Positions 34,967-44,526 are shown, numbered from the stretch's first letter. The stretch is DNA of 64,000 nt from Xanthomonas hydrangeae (GCA_905142475.1 LR990730.1:930001-994000), one strand, 5' to 3'. Translations and numbers: made by a program. The notes: generated by a model not told the origin, from the letters alone.

Positions 34967-36298
34967 ATGAGTTTTTTTCGCACTTGCCGCAACGGGATGT
35001 TTGCTCTGGCCTTGTTGGCCGCGCAATTGCTGCAGGTCGCCGTTGCCGCGCCAAGTGAGGCAGCCAACGCTGCAGGGGTGGACTGCGTCGAAGCGTTGCT
35101 GCGTCGCCTGGGCTGGGACATCCGCAGCGCTGCGGTCAGTGCGCCGGTGATCCAACGCGGAGAACCGTGTACGCGCGGCTCGCTCGCGCAGGCACGCGCC
35201 GCCGGCGATCTGCAGCTGACGCTTCCGACCAGTTGGAACGCGCAACAGCGTGGCGCATCGCTCAAGGCCTTGCTGGACGATTCCGCCACACAGTGCGCCT
35301 ATGCGTTCGAGGTCGGCGCGGCCACGCGGCGTGCAACGACGCAGCTGCAAGACAATCCGCACTATCGGTTTTCGGCCGTGCAACTGGGCTGGATCGGCTT
35401 CGGCTGGCGTGGCGCCGCTGCGCAGGGCTGGAGTGGATTCAAGAGTTTCGGGCGCGGCTATCAGCCGCGTGGCAGCAATGCGCAGGCGCTGGATGCGTTC
35501 TACAGCGGCCAGGTGCGTTCCGAATGCGGGGTGGGGCGCCAGGTGGCGCAGCTGGCCACGCAGCGCGAGCTGTACGGCGATGCCGGATTCGATCAGGTGT
35601 TCACGCCTGGCGAGTTGTCGATCGGTACCTTTTTGACCTTGCACGACACCGACAGCATCTTGTTGGGTGCGCATGCCGGCGAGTTCTTTGCCGACGGCAA
35701 GGCAGTCAAGACCGCGCAGCTGGGGCGCCAGGCATTTGTCGGTGCGCCGGGCTTTATCGCGCATGTGTTCGACAAATCGTATCTGGACGACATCCATAAC
35801 CAGGCCGAAAACTTCGTGGTGGTGGATGTCAGCGATGCGGCTGCGCAGGCGTTGGCGCAGCACGGCGGCTTTGCGCATTACGACGCACTCAATCGACAGA
35901 TCTGGGAATTGGCCAAAGATGTGCGCGGGCCGGGCAAGCGGCGCTTCGAGCGGCTGCTGTACGAGCACGATGCAAAACTGCGCGCCACGCTCGATGCGCA
36001 GCAACGGGTGCAGCTGCAAAGGCTACAAGCGTTACTGGACGATCCGTTTTATCAGGGCTTTCTGGTCTATGTGCATCCCAAGGGCGTCAAGCCGATCGGC
36101 TATCACGTCGCGCGACTGCTCGACCGCAATCCGCGCACGCCGTATGCCATCGACCTGACCCTGCACAATTTGCGCAGCACCTTGTACTGGCGCTGGATCG
36201 ATTGGCAGCTGCAACAGTGCAGCGCCGGCACCGCTGCGGAACGATCCATTGAGAATTCCGCCACGCCAGCGTACGCCCGGCGTGGCACCCTGCACTGA
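34967..36298 (+). CDS. secreted protein of unknown function, possibly transglutaminase-like
   Basis: 443 residues from ATG 34967, with a hydrophobic signal (MFALALLAAQLLQVAVAAP) after a short basic start. I do not recognise the family with confidence. The central region has a Glu186-Cys187 pair followed by a helix (VGRQVAQLATQRELYGDAGF) and, about 70 residues on, QAFVGAPGFIAHVF. The order and spacing recall the Glu-Cys site and the following GEDKYFAHGLG segment of Bacillus Tgl-type protein-glutamine gamma-glutamyltransferases. That is a by-eye likeness only. The C-terminal half is helical and ends RSTLYWRWIDWQLQQC. It stands between a terminator and gnd. Confidence 0.55.
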   Translation: MSFFRTCRNGMFALALLAAQLLQVAVAAPSEAANAAGVDCVEALLRRLGWDIRSAAVSAPVIQRGEPCTRGSLAQARAAGDLQLTLPTSWNAQQRGASLKALLDDSATQCAYAFEVGAATRRATTQLQDNPHYRFSAVQLGWIGFGWRGAAAQGWSGFKSFGRGYQPRGSNAQALDAFYSGQVRSECGVGRQVAQLATQRELYGDAGFDQVFTPGELSIGTFLTLHDTDSILLGAHAGEFFADGKAVKTAQLGRQAFVGAPGFIAHVFDKSYLDDIHNQAENFVVVDVSDAAAQALAQHGGFAHYDALNRQIWELAKDVRGPGKRRFERLLYEHDAKLRATLDAQQRVQLQRLQALLDDPFYQGFLVYVHPKGVKPIGYHVARLLDRNPRTPYAIDLTLHNLRSTLYWRWIDWQLQQCSAGTAAERSIENSATPAYARRGTLH

Positions 36299-36318
36299 TC
36301 AGATCATGAGGAGCGATT

Positions 36319-37260
36319 ATGGAACTGGGTATGGTGGGTTTGGGCCGCATGGGCGCCAACATGGCCGAGCGTCTGGTACACGGCGGGCATCGCGTGCACG
36401 GCTACGACCCGGGCGAGGGCGCGCGTAGCAGTGCGCAGGCCAAGGGCATTGTCACTGCCGATGCGCTGGCAGCGTTGGTATCGGCGCTGCCGAGCCCGCG
36501 GGTGCTGTGGTTGATGGTGCCGGCGGGCAAGATCGTCGATGACACCCTGGCGCAGCTGCTGCCGTTGTTGCAGGCCGGCGACATCGTCATCGATGGCGGC
36601 AATTCGTATTACAAGGATTCGCAACGCCGCGCCGCGCTGTTGCAGGCCAGCGGTGTTTCGTTCGTCGATTGCGGCACCAGCGGTGGCGTCTGGGGTCTGC
36701 AGGAAGGCTACAGCCTGATGGTGGGCGGCGACGAGGCGGCAGTGACCACGCTGCATCCGGTGCTGGCCACGTTGGCGCCGGCAGCGGACAAGGGCTGGGG
36801 CCGCGTTGGCCCGAGCGGTGCCGGCCACTTCACCAAGATGGTCCATAACGGGATCGAGTACGGAATGATGCAGGCCTATGCCGAAGGCTTTGCGCTGATG
36901 CAGCACAAGACCGATTTCGCGCTGGATCTGCACCAGGTTGCCGAGATCTGGCGCGATGGCAGCGTGGTGCGTTCGTGGTTGCTCGATCTCACCGCCGATG
37001 CGCTGGCGCACAACCCGAGTATGGCCGGCATCGCACCGTTCGTAGCCGATTCGGGCGAAGGCCGCTGGACGGTGGCCGAGGCAATCGATCTGGAAGTGTC
37101 TGCGCCGATCATCACGCTGTCGCTGATGGAGCGGTTGCGCTCGCGCGACAAGGATTCGTTCACCGACAAGTTGCTGGCGGCGATGCGCAACCAGTTCGGT
37201 GGGCATGCGGTGATGACCACCACCGCGACTCCGCCGACGATCGGCAGCAAGGACGCATAA
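36319..37260 (+). CDS. gnd: 6-phosphogluconate dehydrogenase, decarboxylating (short form)
   Basis: 313 residues from ATG 36319 with GAGGAG upstream. It has the N-terminal Rossmann motif GLGRMGANMAERL, DGGNSYYKDSQRR, the substrate motif SGAGHFTKMVHNGIEYGMMQAYAEG and the C-terminal TLSLMERLRSR. The length matches the ~300-residue GndA/YqeC type rather than the 470-residue enzyme. It converts 6-phosphogluconate to ribulose 5-phosphate with NAD(P)H and CO2. Confidence 0.92.
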   Translation: MELGMVGLGRMGANMAERLVHGGHRVHGYDPGEGARSSAQAKGIVTADALAALVSALPSPRVLWLMVPAGKIVDDTLAQLLPLLQAGDIVIDGGNSYYKDSQRRAALLQASGVSFVDCGTSGGVWGLQEGYSLMVGGDEAAVTTLHPVLATLAPAADKGWGRVGPSGAGHFTKMVHNGIEYGMMQAYAEGFALMQHKTDFALDLHQVAEIWRDGSVVRSWLLDLTADALAHNPSMAGIAPFVADSGEGRWTVAEAIDLEVSAPIITLSLMERLRSRDKDSFTDKLLAAMRNQFGGHAVMTTTATPPTIGSKDA

Positions 37261-37284
37261 CGCGTCAGCGAGTGAAGCAGTTCA

Positions 37285-37309
37285 TGCGCGCCTGCCTTGC
37301 GGGCGCGCA
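37285..37309. terminator. stem-loop between convergent gnd and oxidoreductase genes
   Basis: TGCGCGCC pairs with GGCGCGCA around a nine-base loop, in the 55-bp gap between two gene ends. Confidence 0.45.
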
Positions 37310-37315
37310 GTCGTT

Positions 37316-38386
37316 TCAGCGGTCGCCAGACCTGGCGCCAGTGCCATCCAGCCACTGCACCTGACCCGACGCAGCACTGCGTTGCGCCAGCTCCAGCAGC
37401 TCCATCAACTGCACGGCGTCTGCACCACTGACCGGTGCCGGGCCGGTACCGGCCAATGCATCGCGAAATGCGGCGTAGCAGTTGCGATAGTCGCCGGGCA
37501 GGGTGTCGGGTTGATGGGTGTGCACGCGGCCTTCTTCATCGACGCGGGTGACGGTGCCGGGCAGCGGGTCGACACCCCAACCGGCGGTGCCCGGGCGGCG
37601 TCCGGCGCGTAGCTGGTCTTCCTGGGTATCCAGCCCGTGCTTGAGGTAGCTGCCACGGGTGCCGTGCACGGCAAAGCGCAGGCGACTGTCGGCCACCAGC
37701 GAGCCGGCATGCAGGATCACGCGCAGCCGTGGATACCGCAGGGTGACGTGGAAATAGTCGTCGCTGCGCGCCTGGTTGCGTTGACGCTGCAGGTCCGCGC
37801 CGATCGCCTGCGGCGTGCCGAACAGCTGCAGCGCCTGATCGAGCAGATGCGGCCCCAGGTCGTACCACAGCCCGGCGCCGGGGATATCGCTCTCGCGCCA
37901 ACGGTCGCGTACCTGCGGGCGGTAGCGGTCGAAGTGCGAATGGAATTCCACCACCTCGCCCAGCTGCCCTTCGTCGATCAGCCGGCGCACGGTGAGAAAG
38001 TCTGCGTCCCAGCGGCGGTTCTGAAACACGCTGACGATGCGCCCGGCCGCTGCGGCAGCGTCCACCACCTCGCGCGCCTGTGCGGCATCCAGTGCGAAGG
38101 GTTTGTCGACCAGCACGTGCTTGCCGGCGGCCAGTGCTTTCAAGGCGAACGGCGCATGGGTCTGGTTGGGCGTGGCAAGCACCACCGCATCAAGTGCGGG
38201 GTCGGCCAACGCGGTTTCCAGATCGGCAAGCACGGCCACGTCGGGGAAGTCGGCCTGCGCTTGTTGCGGCTTGGACGACACCACGCTATGCAACTGCAAA
38301 CCCGGCGTGCTGGCAATCAGCGGGGCATGAAAGGTGCGGCCGACATAGCCATAGCCGACGACGGCCAGATTGAACGGTTTAGGCAT
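37316..38386 (-). CDS. Gfo/Idh/MocA-family oxidoreductase
   Basis: 356 residues from ATG 38386-38384 (MPKPFNLAVVGYGYVG). The open frame continues 89 codons upstream into the divergent region with unlikely composition, so it was trimmed. It has the Rossmann motif VVGYGYVGRTFHAP, the family lysine in VDKPFALDAAQA, and a C-terminal alpha/beta domain with DLGPHLLDQALQLFG. It is probably an NAD(P)-dependent sugar or polyol dehydrogenase of the YdgJ/YvaA type. The substrate is unknown. Confidence 0.85.
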   Translation of the reverse strand: MPKPFNLAVVGYGYVGRTFHAPLIASTPGLQLHSVVSSKPQQAQADFPDVAVLADLETALADPALDAVVLATPNQTHAPFALKALAAGKHVLVDKPFALDAAQAREVVDAAAAAGRIVSVFQNRRWDADFLTVRRLIDEGQLGEVVEFHSHFDRYRPQVRDRWRESDIPGAGLWYDLGPHLLDQALQLFGTPQAIGADLQRQRNQARSDDYFHVTLRYPRLRVILHAGSLVADSRLRFAVHGTRGSYLKHGLDTQEDQLRAGRRPGTAGWGVDPLPGTVTRVDEEGRVHTHQPDTLPGDYRNCYAAFRDALAGTGPAPVSGADAVQLMELLELAQRSAASGQVQWLDGTGARSGDR

Positions 38387-38536
38387 TGAAAACGGTTCAT
38401 CGCAACGACTGAGGAAGCGTCCATGGTATTGCACACACCCGTGTGCGCCAGGTTCACAACCTCTGCATCCGGCAGTCACACCTGCACGACGAACGCCACT
38501 GCAGACTGCGGCCACATTCACTGGAAGGGGTATCGG

Positions 38537-38908
38537 ATGAAGAACATGACGCATGCACGCAAGTTGCTGGCTCTGTCGCTGTCGCTCGGCCTGACGCTGG
38601 GGGCCTCGCAGGCATTCGCGGCGCCGCAGGAACATGTCGATCACAAGGACCACGCTGCCAGCATGGACGAGTCCAAGAAGCCGGTGACCGACACCTGGAT
38701 CACCACCAAGGTGAAGGCCGATCTGCTGGCCACCGACAACGTCTCAGGTACCGACGTCAAGGTCGAGACCAAGAACGGCATCGTGACCTTGACCGGTTCG
38801 GTCGCGACCAAGGCCGAGCACGACAAGGCCGTGGCTGTGGCCAAGGGCATCGAAGGCGTCAAGAGCGTCAAGTCGGTGGGTCTGAAGGTTGTTGCTGCGA
38901 AGAAGTAA
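38537..38908 (+). CDS. periplasmic BON-domain protein (OsmY-like)
   Basis: 123 residues from ATG 38537 (GGAAGGGG just upstream). The signal peptide ends ...ASQAFAAP. One BON domain (about 50-120) carries TWITTKVKADLLATDNVSG, VTLTGSVATKAEHDKAVAVAKGI and a final VKSVGLKV strand. Such proteins bind lipid or stabilise the envelope under stress. Its own terminator follows. Confidence 0.88.
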   Translation: MKNMTHARKLLALSLSLGLTLGASQAFAAPQEHVDHKDHAASMDESKKPVTDTWITTKVKADLLATDNVSGTDVKVETKNGIVTLTGSVATKAEHDKAVAVAKGIEGVKSVKSVGLKVVAAKK

Positions 38909-38961
38909 TCGCAGCCACAAATGCCGGGCCGCCGCGACGAGGCGGTTGGCCTGAGCACGAA

Positions 38962-38990
38962 GGCGCACTCTACGGAGTGCGCCTTTTTTG
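38962..38990 (+). terminator. terminator of the BON-domain gene
   Basis: AGGCGCACTC-tacg-GAGTGCGCCT with six T. Confidence 0.92.
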
Positions 38991-39185
38991 TTGATGTGTC
39001 GCAGGCCGGCCGACAGGTGGCGCCCGCTCTCACCATTTTCACGTTTGCTGCACTTATGATATGCCCATTCAGCTATGTCACGGATCGGCGTGACAAATCT
39101 GAATCATTAATCTCACCTTGGGTCTGGTCGGGGATAATACCGGCGCGCCTTCGGGTCCTTGCAGCGAGCGGATACAGATCGAGTA

Positions 39186-40997
39186 ATGCAGACAACGGTC
39201 CAAGCAGACAGATGGGATCGCTGGCGCCTGCCTTTGCTGGCAGTTGCCGTGTTCCTGATTGTGGTGGTGCCCTCGTTGCTGTTGCAGCAGATGGCGCACA
39301 ACGCCAATCAGGCCGCGGTGTGGGTCTCGCATAGCCAGGACGTGCAGGAGACCGCGCAGCGTCTGGAAGCGGCGATGCGCGACACCGAATCGGCGGCGTT
39401 GATGCGCTCGCATGGTGTGGTGCGCCCTGCCTTGCTGGAGCGCATGCGGCGTGGCCGGCGCGAATCGCTGACGGCGGTGCATCAGCTCATCGTGCTGACC
39501 AAGGACAACCCTGCTCAGCAAGTGCGGATGGGGCGCATCCAGAGCACGATCGAGCGCCGCTTGCTGCTGGCCGAGCGTATCGCCGTGGCGACCGATCCCA
39601 CGCTGATCCGTGCGCTGATCGACGACATGACCTTGAACAACCCGATCCGGCTGTTGATCGACGAGTTGCAAAGCGCCGAAAGCAAGTTGCTGGAACTGCG
39701 CAGTACGCGCGCCACCAAAGAACGTACGCATTACGCGGTACTGAGCTGGGCGACGCTGGCCGTGCAGTTGCTGCTGTTGGGCACGGTGATCTGGTTGCTG
39801 CAGCGGCAGATCCGCCGCCGCCTGGCGGCCGAGCAGGAATATCTGCGTGCCAATGGCCGCGCCAGTTCGGTGCTGCAGACTGTGCGCGAGCCGATCGTGC
39901 TGCTGGATGACAAACAGCGCATCATGCTGCACAACCCGGCCTTCGCCGAGTTGTATGGCCTGGAAGAGCGCGGTAACGAATCGATGTCGCTGGAGGACGT
40001 GGGCGATGGCGTGTGGCGCGATGCGCAGATTCATCAGCGACTTGCCGACGTGCTGCTGCGCGACCGCGAGTTGTGGGATTACGAACATGAGCAGTGCGGC
40101 GCCGATGGCGTGCTGCGCACCATGTTGATCAACGCGCGACGCATGCCGCTGCCCGATACCAACGATGACGATGTGGTGCTGATGACGGTGAGCGACATCA
40201 GCCTGCAGAAAGCCTCGCAGCAGCGCATCCAGGAACTCAACCGGCAGATGGAAGGCAAGGTCGATCAGGTGTCCGAGGTCAACCGCGAGCTCGAAGCCTT
40301 CAGCTATTCGGTCTCGCACGATCTGCGCGCACCGTTGCGGCATGTGGCCGGTTTTTCGGACAAGCTGGCGCGTCACCTGGGCGATGCGGCGGACGAAAAA
40401 TCGCGTCACTACATGGAAGTGATCAGCAGCTCGGCGCGGCGCATGGCGTCGCTGATCGACGATCTGCTGGTGTATTCGCGCCTGGGCCGCAGTGCGCTGC
40501 GCCTGCAGGCGGTGGACATGCAGTCGCTGGTGTCGGAGACGCGCGCGATCCTGGATTCCAGCGTGCAAAGCGAGAACACCGGCCACCGTGTGGAATGGCA
40601 TATCGCCCCGCTGCCGGTGCTGGTGGCCGACGAAAACATGATGCGCCAGCTGTGGATGAACTTGCTGGGCAATGCGGTCAAGTACAGCGCCAAGCGCGAA
40701 GTGGCCAAGATCGAGGTCAGCTACCGGCCGCTGCCGGACGGCGGCCATCAATTCAGTGTGCGCGACAACGGTGCCGGCTTCGATATGGAGTACAGCGCAA
40801 AGTTGTTCGGTGTGTTCCAGCGTCTGCACAAGGCCAGCGAATACGCCGGTACCGGCATTGGCCTGGCCAGCGTCAGGCGCGTGTTGACGCGCCACGGCGG
40901 CCGGGTCTGGGCCGAGGGTGTCGTCGACGAAGGCGCCACGTTCCATTTTGTGCTTCCCCCTGCGCATGAAGCGCCCAACCAAGAGTTCAATGCATGA
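39186..40997 (+). CDS. membrane sensor histidine kinase with CHASE3-like and PAS domains
   Basis: 603 residues from ATG 39186; a TTG nine codons upstream is less likely. Two membrane segments (LPLLAVAVFLIVVVPSLLL, about 15-33, and WATLAVQLLLLGTVIWLL, about 188-205) frame a helical periplasmic sensor of CHASE3 type. A PAS domain follows (about 235-345). The dimerisation helix carries the phosphorylated His378 in SYSVSHDLRAPLRHV, and the ATPase domain has the N box (NLLGNAVKYSA), DNGAGFD and GTGIGLASV. The signal is unknown. Its stop overlaps the response regulator start. Confidence 0.92.
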   Translation: MQTTVQADRWDRWRLPLLAVAVFLIVVVPSLLLQQMAHNANQAAVWVSHSQDVQETAQRLEAAMRDTESAALMRSHGVVRPALLERMRRGRRESLTAVHQLIVLTKDNPAQQVRMGRIQSTIERRLLLAERIAVATDPTLIRALIDDMTLNNPIRLLIDELQSAESKLLELRSTRATKERTHYAVLSWATLAVQLLLLGTVIWLLQRQIRRRLAAEQEYLRANGRASSVLQTVREPIVLLDDKQRIMLHNPAFAELYGLEERGNESMSLEDVGDGVWRDAQIHQRLADVLLRDRELWDYEHEQCGADGVLRTMLINARRMPLPDTNDDDVVLMTVSDISLQKASQQRIQELNRQMEGKVDQVSEVNRELEAFSYSVSHDLRAPLRHVAGFSDKLARHLGDAADEKSRHYMEVISSSARRMASLIDDLLVYSRLGRSALRLQAVDMQSLVSETRAILDSSVQSENTGHRVEWHIAPLPVLVADENMMRQLWMNLLGNAVKYSAKREVAKIEVSYRPLPDGGHQFSVRDNGAGFDMEYSAKLFGVFQRLHKASEYAGTGIGLASVRRVLTRHGGRVWAEGVVDEGATFHFVLPPAHEAPNQEFNA

Positions 40998-41434
40998 GTG
41001 CCATCCGTACCATTCTTCTGGCAGAAGACAGCCCGGCCGATGCAGAAATGGCGGTCGACGCCCTGCGCGAAGCCCGCCTGGCCAACCCCATCGTGCACGT
41101 CGAAGACGGTGTGGAAACCATGGACTACCTGCTGCGTCGTGGCGCGTTCGCCGATCGCGAGGAAGGCTTGCCGGCGGTGTTGCTGCTGGACATCAAGATG
41201 CCGCGGCTGGATGGCCTGGAAGTGCTCAAGCAGGTGCGCGGTGACGAGACGCTCAAGCGCTTGCCGATCGTGATCCTGTCGTCCTCGCGCGAAGAGAGCG
41301 ACCTGGCCCGCAGCTGGGACCTGGGCGTGAATGCCTATGTGGTCAAGCCGGTGGATGTCGATCAGTTCTTCAATGCGGTCAAGACGCTCGGCACGTTCTG
41401 GGCGGTCATCAATCAGGCACCGGAGCTGGACTGA
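40994..41434 (+). CDS. single-domain response regulator (Rcp1-like)
   Basis: 146 residues, one receiver domain only. The acidic pair is in LLAEDSPADAEM, the phosphorylated Asp66 in LLLDIKMPRLDG, Thr/Ser in IVILSSSREE, and Lys in YVVKPVD. The insert EDGVETMDYLLRRGAF is typical of Rcp1-like partners of kinases without a DNA-binding output. It is coupled to the kinase by ATGA. Confidence 0.92.
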   Translation: MSAIRTILLAEDSPADAEMAVDALREARLANPIVHVEDGVETMDYLLRRGAFADREEGLPAVLLLDIKMPRLDGLEVLKQVRGDETLKRLPIVILSSSREESDLARSWDLGVNAYVVKPVDVDQFFNAVKTLGTFWAVINQAPELD

Positions 41435-41437
41435 ACC

Positions 41438-42940
41438 ATGCTGCAAGAGGGTGGCAAACTGGAGCAGCTGAAGATCCTTCTGGTGGAAGATTCACCGGAA
41501 GATGCCGAGCTGTTGTCCGATCAGCTGCTGGATGCCGGCATCGACGCGGCGTTCGAGCGCGTGGACAGCGAACGCTCGCTGCGCAGCGCGCTGGATGAAT
41601 TCCAGCCGGACATCGTGCTGTCGGATCTGAGCATGCCCGGGTTTTCCGGCCACCAGGCATTGCGTCTGGTGCGCCAGAACGGCGCCACGCCCTTCATCTT
41701 CGTCTCCGGCACCATGGGCGAGGAGACTGCGGTCAAGGCGCTGCAGGACGGCGCCAACGACTACATCATCAAGCACAACCCGACCCGCTTGCCGAGTGCG
41801 GTGATCCGCGCGATCCGCGAAGCGCGTGCCGACCTGGAACGTCAGCGCGTGGAGAGCGAACTGATGCGCGCGCAGCGGCTGGAAAGCCTGGCGATGCTGG
41901 CGGCCGGGTTGAGTCACGACTTGCGCAATATCCTGCAGCCGTTGTTGATCGTGCCCGACCTGCTGGCCGGGCGCACCGACGACCCGCAGCTGCGTCAGTT
42001 GGCCAAGGTGGTGGCCGAGTGCGGCCGGCGCGGGCATGAGATGGCCGAGTCGATGCTCTCGTTCGTGCGCGGCTCCAACAAGCCGCGCGAGCAGGTGTCC
42101 GTTGCCAGTCTGTTCCAGGGCGTGCAGATGCTGCTCAGAAGCAGCCTGCCCGATGGCGTGCGCCTGCAGATGGAGACGATTGCCCTGGATCTGACCATCG
42201 AGGCCAATTACACCGAACTGCAGCAATGCCTGCTCAACCTGGGCTTGAACGCGATCCAGGCGATGCCGGGTGGCGGCACATTGATTCTGTCGGCCGATCG
42301 CCATGACGATGCGCGCGTGCGCATGAGCGTGGCCGACACCGGCGTGGGCATGAGCGATGAAACCCGCGCGCGATTGTTCAGCCCCTTCTTCACCACCAAG
42401 GCCGATGGCACCGGGCTGGGGCTGATTTCGTGCAAGCGCATCATCGAAAGCTACGGCGGCAGCATCCTGGTCGACAGCCGGTTGGGCGAGGGCACGCGTT
42501 TCGACATGCTGGTGCCGATGCGCTCGAATGCGGTGGCGGTTGCCGATACCGAGCCGCCGCTGCCGTTGGGCCATGGGCAACGCATCCTGCTGGTGGACGG
42601 CGAAGCCACGCGCCTGTCGCTGCTGGGCAATGCACTGTCCAGCCAGGGCTATCAGCCGCAGCTGGCCACCGATGGCGCAGCCGCGCTGCAACTGGTGCAG
42701 CCACAGGCCATGCCCGACCTGGTGATCATCGACAGCGACATCATTCTGCTCTCGGCCGTGAGCGTGCTGTTGAGCATGCAGGAGCTGGGCTATCAGGGCC
42801 CGGCGATCGTGCTGGAAGATGTCGGCGCGCCGCTGCAGCGGATGCACTTTCCGGCGGATATCCCGGTGCATGTGCTGCGCAAGCCGCTGGAAATGCGCCG
42901 GGTGTTCCGTGCCGTGTCGCACGCGCTCGAAATGGCCTGA
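41438..42940 (+). CDS. receiver-histidine kinase-receiver hybrid protein
   Basis: 500 residues, three bases after the regulator. The N-terminal receiver (about 11-130) keeps Asp63 (LSDLSMPG) and a Lys near IIKHNP. The kinase core has His160 (GLSHDLRNILQPL) and an ATPase domain (GLNAIQAMPGGG, DTGVGMS, GTGLGLIS). The C-terminal receiver (about 383-500) has lost one acid of the metal pair (LLVDGEATRL) and the usual Lys-Pro context is shifted, so it is probably degenerate. It has no membrane segment. It likely forms a relay with the two genes upstream. Confidence 0.9.
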   Translation: MLQEGGKLEQLKILLVEDSPEDAELLSDQLLDAGIDAAFERVDSERSLRSALDEFQPDIVLSDLSMPGFSGHQALRLVRQNGATPFIFVSGTMGEETAVKALQDGANDYIIKHNPTRLPSAVIRAIREARADLERQRVESELMRAQRLESLAMLAAGLSHDLRNILQPLLIVPDLLAGRTDDPQLRQLAKVVAECGRRGHEMAESMLSFVRGSNKPREQVSVASLFQGVQMLLRSSLPDGVRLQMETIALDLTIEANYTELQQCLLNLGLNAIQAMPGGGTLILSADRHDDARVRMSVADTGVGMSDETRARLFSPFFTTKADGTGLGLISCKRIIESYGGSILVDSRLGEGTRFDMLVPMRSNAVAVADTEPPLPLGHGQRILLVDGEATRLSLLGNALSSQGYQPQLATDGAAALQLVQPQAMPDLVIIDSDIILLSAVSVLLSMQELGYQGPAIVLEDVGAPLQRMHFPADIPVHVLRKPLEMRRVFRAVSHALEMA

Positions 42941-43033
42941 TCCAGGGGTTTTCGCGCGTTGCAGGCGTGCTTGTTCAAGTGCAATGCGATTGCAACAGTT
43001 GACGCCCACGCCGGCCGCATGCGCGAATAACGC

Positions 43034-43582
43034 ATGACCACCGTGCTTCTCAGCCTCGGCAGCAATGTCCAGCCGACCCACTACCTGCGCTTGGCCGTCG
43101 ACGCCTTGCGCGCGCGCTTTGGCCAGCTCGACGTGTCGCCTGCGTACCGCACGCCGGCGGTGGGCTTCGATGGGCCGGACTTCGTCAACAACGCGGTGGT
43201 GCTGGACACCGATCTGGATCTGCGCGCGCTCGATCATTGGCTGCATGCGCTGGAAGACGCGCACGGCCGCGACCGCAGCGGCCCGCGTTTCAGCGACCGC
43301 ACGCTGGATGTGGATGTGGTGTTCTTCGGTGATTGCATCATCGAAGGGCCCGGGCATCTGCGTATTCCGCGGCCGGAGCTCAAGCATGCGTTCGTGTTGA
43401 AGCCGCTGGCCGATATCGCGCCCGGCTTTGTCGACCCGTTGAGCGGGCAGACGCTGGCGGCGCTATGGCAGGCGCATCCGCAACACGGCACTGCGTTTAC
43501 GACGGTGGAGCTGGAGGCGGCCCCCGTCGCGGCGGATGTGGCGCAGCAGCGCAGCGTTGCAGTACCGGCAAGGCGTGGCTGA
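43034..43582 (+). CDS. folK: 2-amino-4-hydroxy-6-hydroxymethyldihydropteridine pyrophosphokinase
   Basis: 182 residues. HPPK signatures: LLSLGSNVQPTHYLR, TPAVGFDGPDFVNNAVVL, and SDRTLDVDVVFFGD with the metal-binding Asp pair, then IPRPELKHAFVLKPL. It phosphorylates the pterin in folate synthesis. The pteridine reductase next door supports a pterin context. The last ~20 residues are not conserved. Confidence 0.95.
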   Translation: MTTVLLSLGSNVQPTHYLRLAVDALRARFGQLDVSPAYRTPAVGFDGPDFVNNAVVLDTDLDLRALDHWLHALEDAHGRDRSGPRFSDRTLDVDVVFFGDCIIEGPGHLRIPRPELKHAFVLKPLADIAPGFVDPLSGQTLAALWQAHPQHGTAFTTVELEAAPVAADVAQQRSVAVPARRG

Positions 43583-43721
43583 CAAGGCTTGCGGATGGTC
43601 GTAGGCAGGCGTGGAAGGAGCCGCCCGGAACCGTCATGGCCGAGTCTGCAGGCAGCGCGTCATCCGCAGCGCACATGGAGCGAGTGTGCGCTGCAGCGCA
43701 CCTGGCCGCCTGGACAGTTGC

Positions 43722-44459
43722 TCAACTGAGCTGGCGGCCCCCGTCCACATGCAAGGTATGGCCAGTGACGAAGCTGGCTTCATCGAGCAACCAGCGCACT
43801 GCCTCGGCGATCTCTTCGGGCGTGCCGATGCGTGCCAGCGGCGTGCGCGCCAGCAGGGCCTGCTTGGCGTCGGAAGCCTTGCCTTCTTCCGGCCACAGAA
43901 TCGCGCCGGGGGCGACCGCATTGACGCGCACCTGCGGCGCCAGTTCCAGTGCGAGCGAGCGCGTCAGCATTTCCAGCGCGCTCTTGGACGCGCCGTACAG
44001 CGGGTGATTGCGCATCGGCTGCTGGGCATGCAGATCGGTGAGGTTGACGATGGCACCGCGGTGCTGGCGCAGTTGTGCGGCCGCAGCCTGGGCGATGAAG
44101 AACGGGGCGCGCGCGTTGACTGCAAACAACTCGTCCCATTGCGCTGCGGTCGCTTCGCCCAGTGCGGTGGGATAGAACGCCGAGGCGTTGTTGACCACGC
44201 CATCCAGGCGGCCGAATGCGGCGATGCAGTCGGCGACCAGTTGCGCCGGTGCCTCCGGCAAGCGCAGATCGGCGTGCAAGGCCAGCGCGCTGCCTGCGCG
44301 TTGCGCGCACAATGCGGCCACGCGCGCGCTGAGCGCGTCACCGGAGCGGTGCGCATGCAAGGCCACGCGGTAGCCGGCCGCATGCAGGGTGGTGGCGATC
44401 TGCGCGCCGATACGGCGGCCTGCGCCGGTGATCAAGACCACCTTGGAACTGTCTGTCAT
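43722..44459 (-). CDS. pteridine reductase (short-chain dehydrogenase)
   Basis: 245 residues from ATG 44459-44457 (MTDSSKVVLITGAGRRIG); the frame extends into the divergent region. The NADPH motif TGAGRRIGAQIA, with an Arg pair typical of pteridine reductases, the catalytic YGASKSALEML and NAVAPGAILWP are visible. It reduces dihydro- or biopterin-type pterins, supplying or recycling reduced pterin. It is convergent with folK and divergent from the methyltransferase gene. Confidence 0.88.
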   Translation of the reverse strand: MTDSSKVVLITGAGRRIGAQIATTLHAAGYRVALHAHRSGDALSARVAALCAQRAGSALALHADLRLPEAPAQLVADCIAAFGRLDGVVNNASAFYPTALGEATAAQWDELFAVNARAPFFIAQAAAAQLRQHRGAIVNLTDLHAQQPMRNHPLYGASKSALEMLTRSLALELAPQVRVNAVAPGAILWPEEGKASDAKQALLARTPLARIGTPEEIAEAVRWLLDEASFVTGHTLHVDGGRQLS

Positions 44460-44526
44460 GGCGTACTCGCTCGGCGTTGCAAAGGGCTCGGCTATCCTGT
44501 GCATTGTCCCCGCAACCGGTGCCCGC

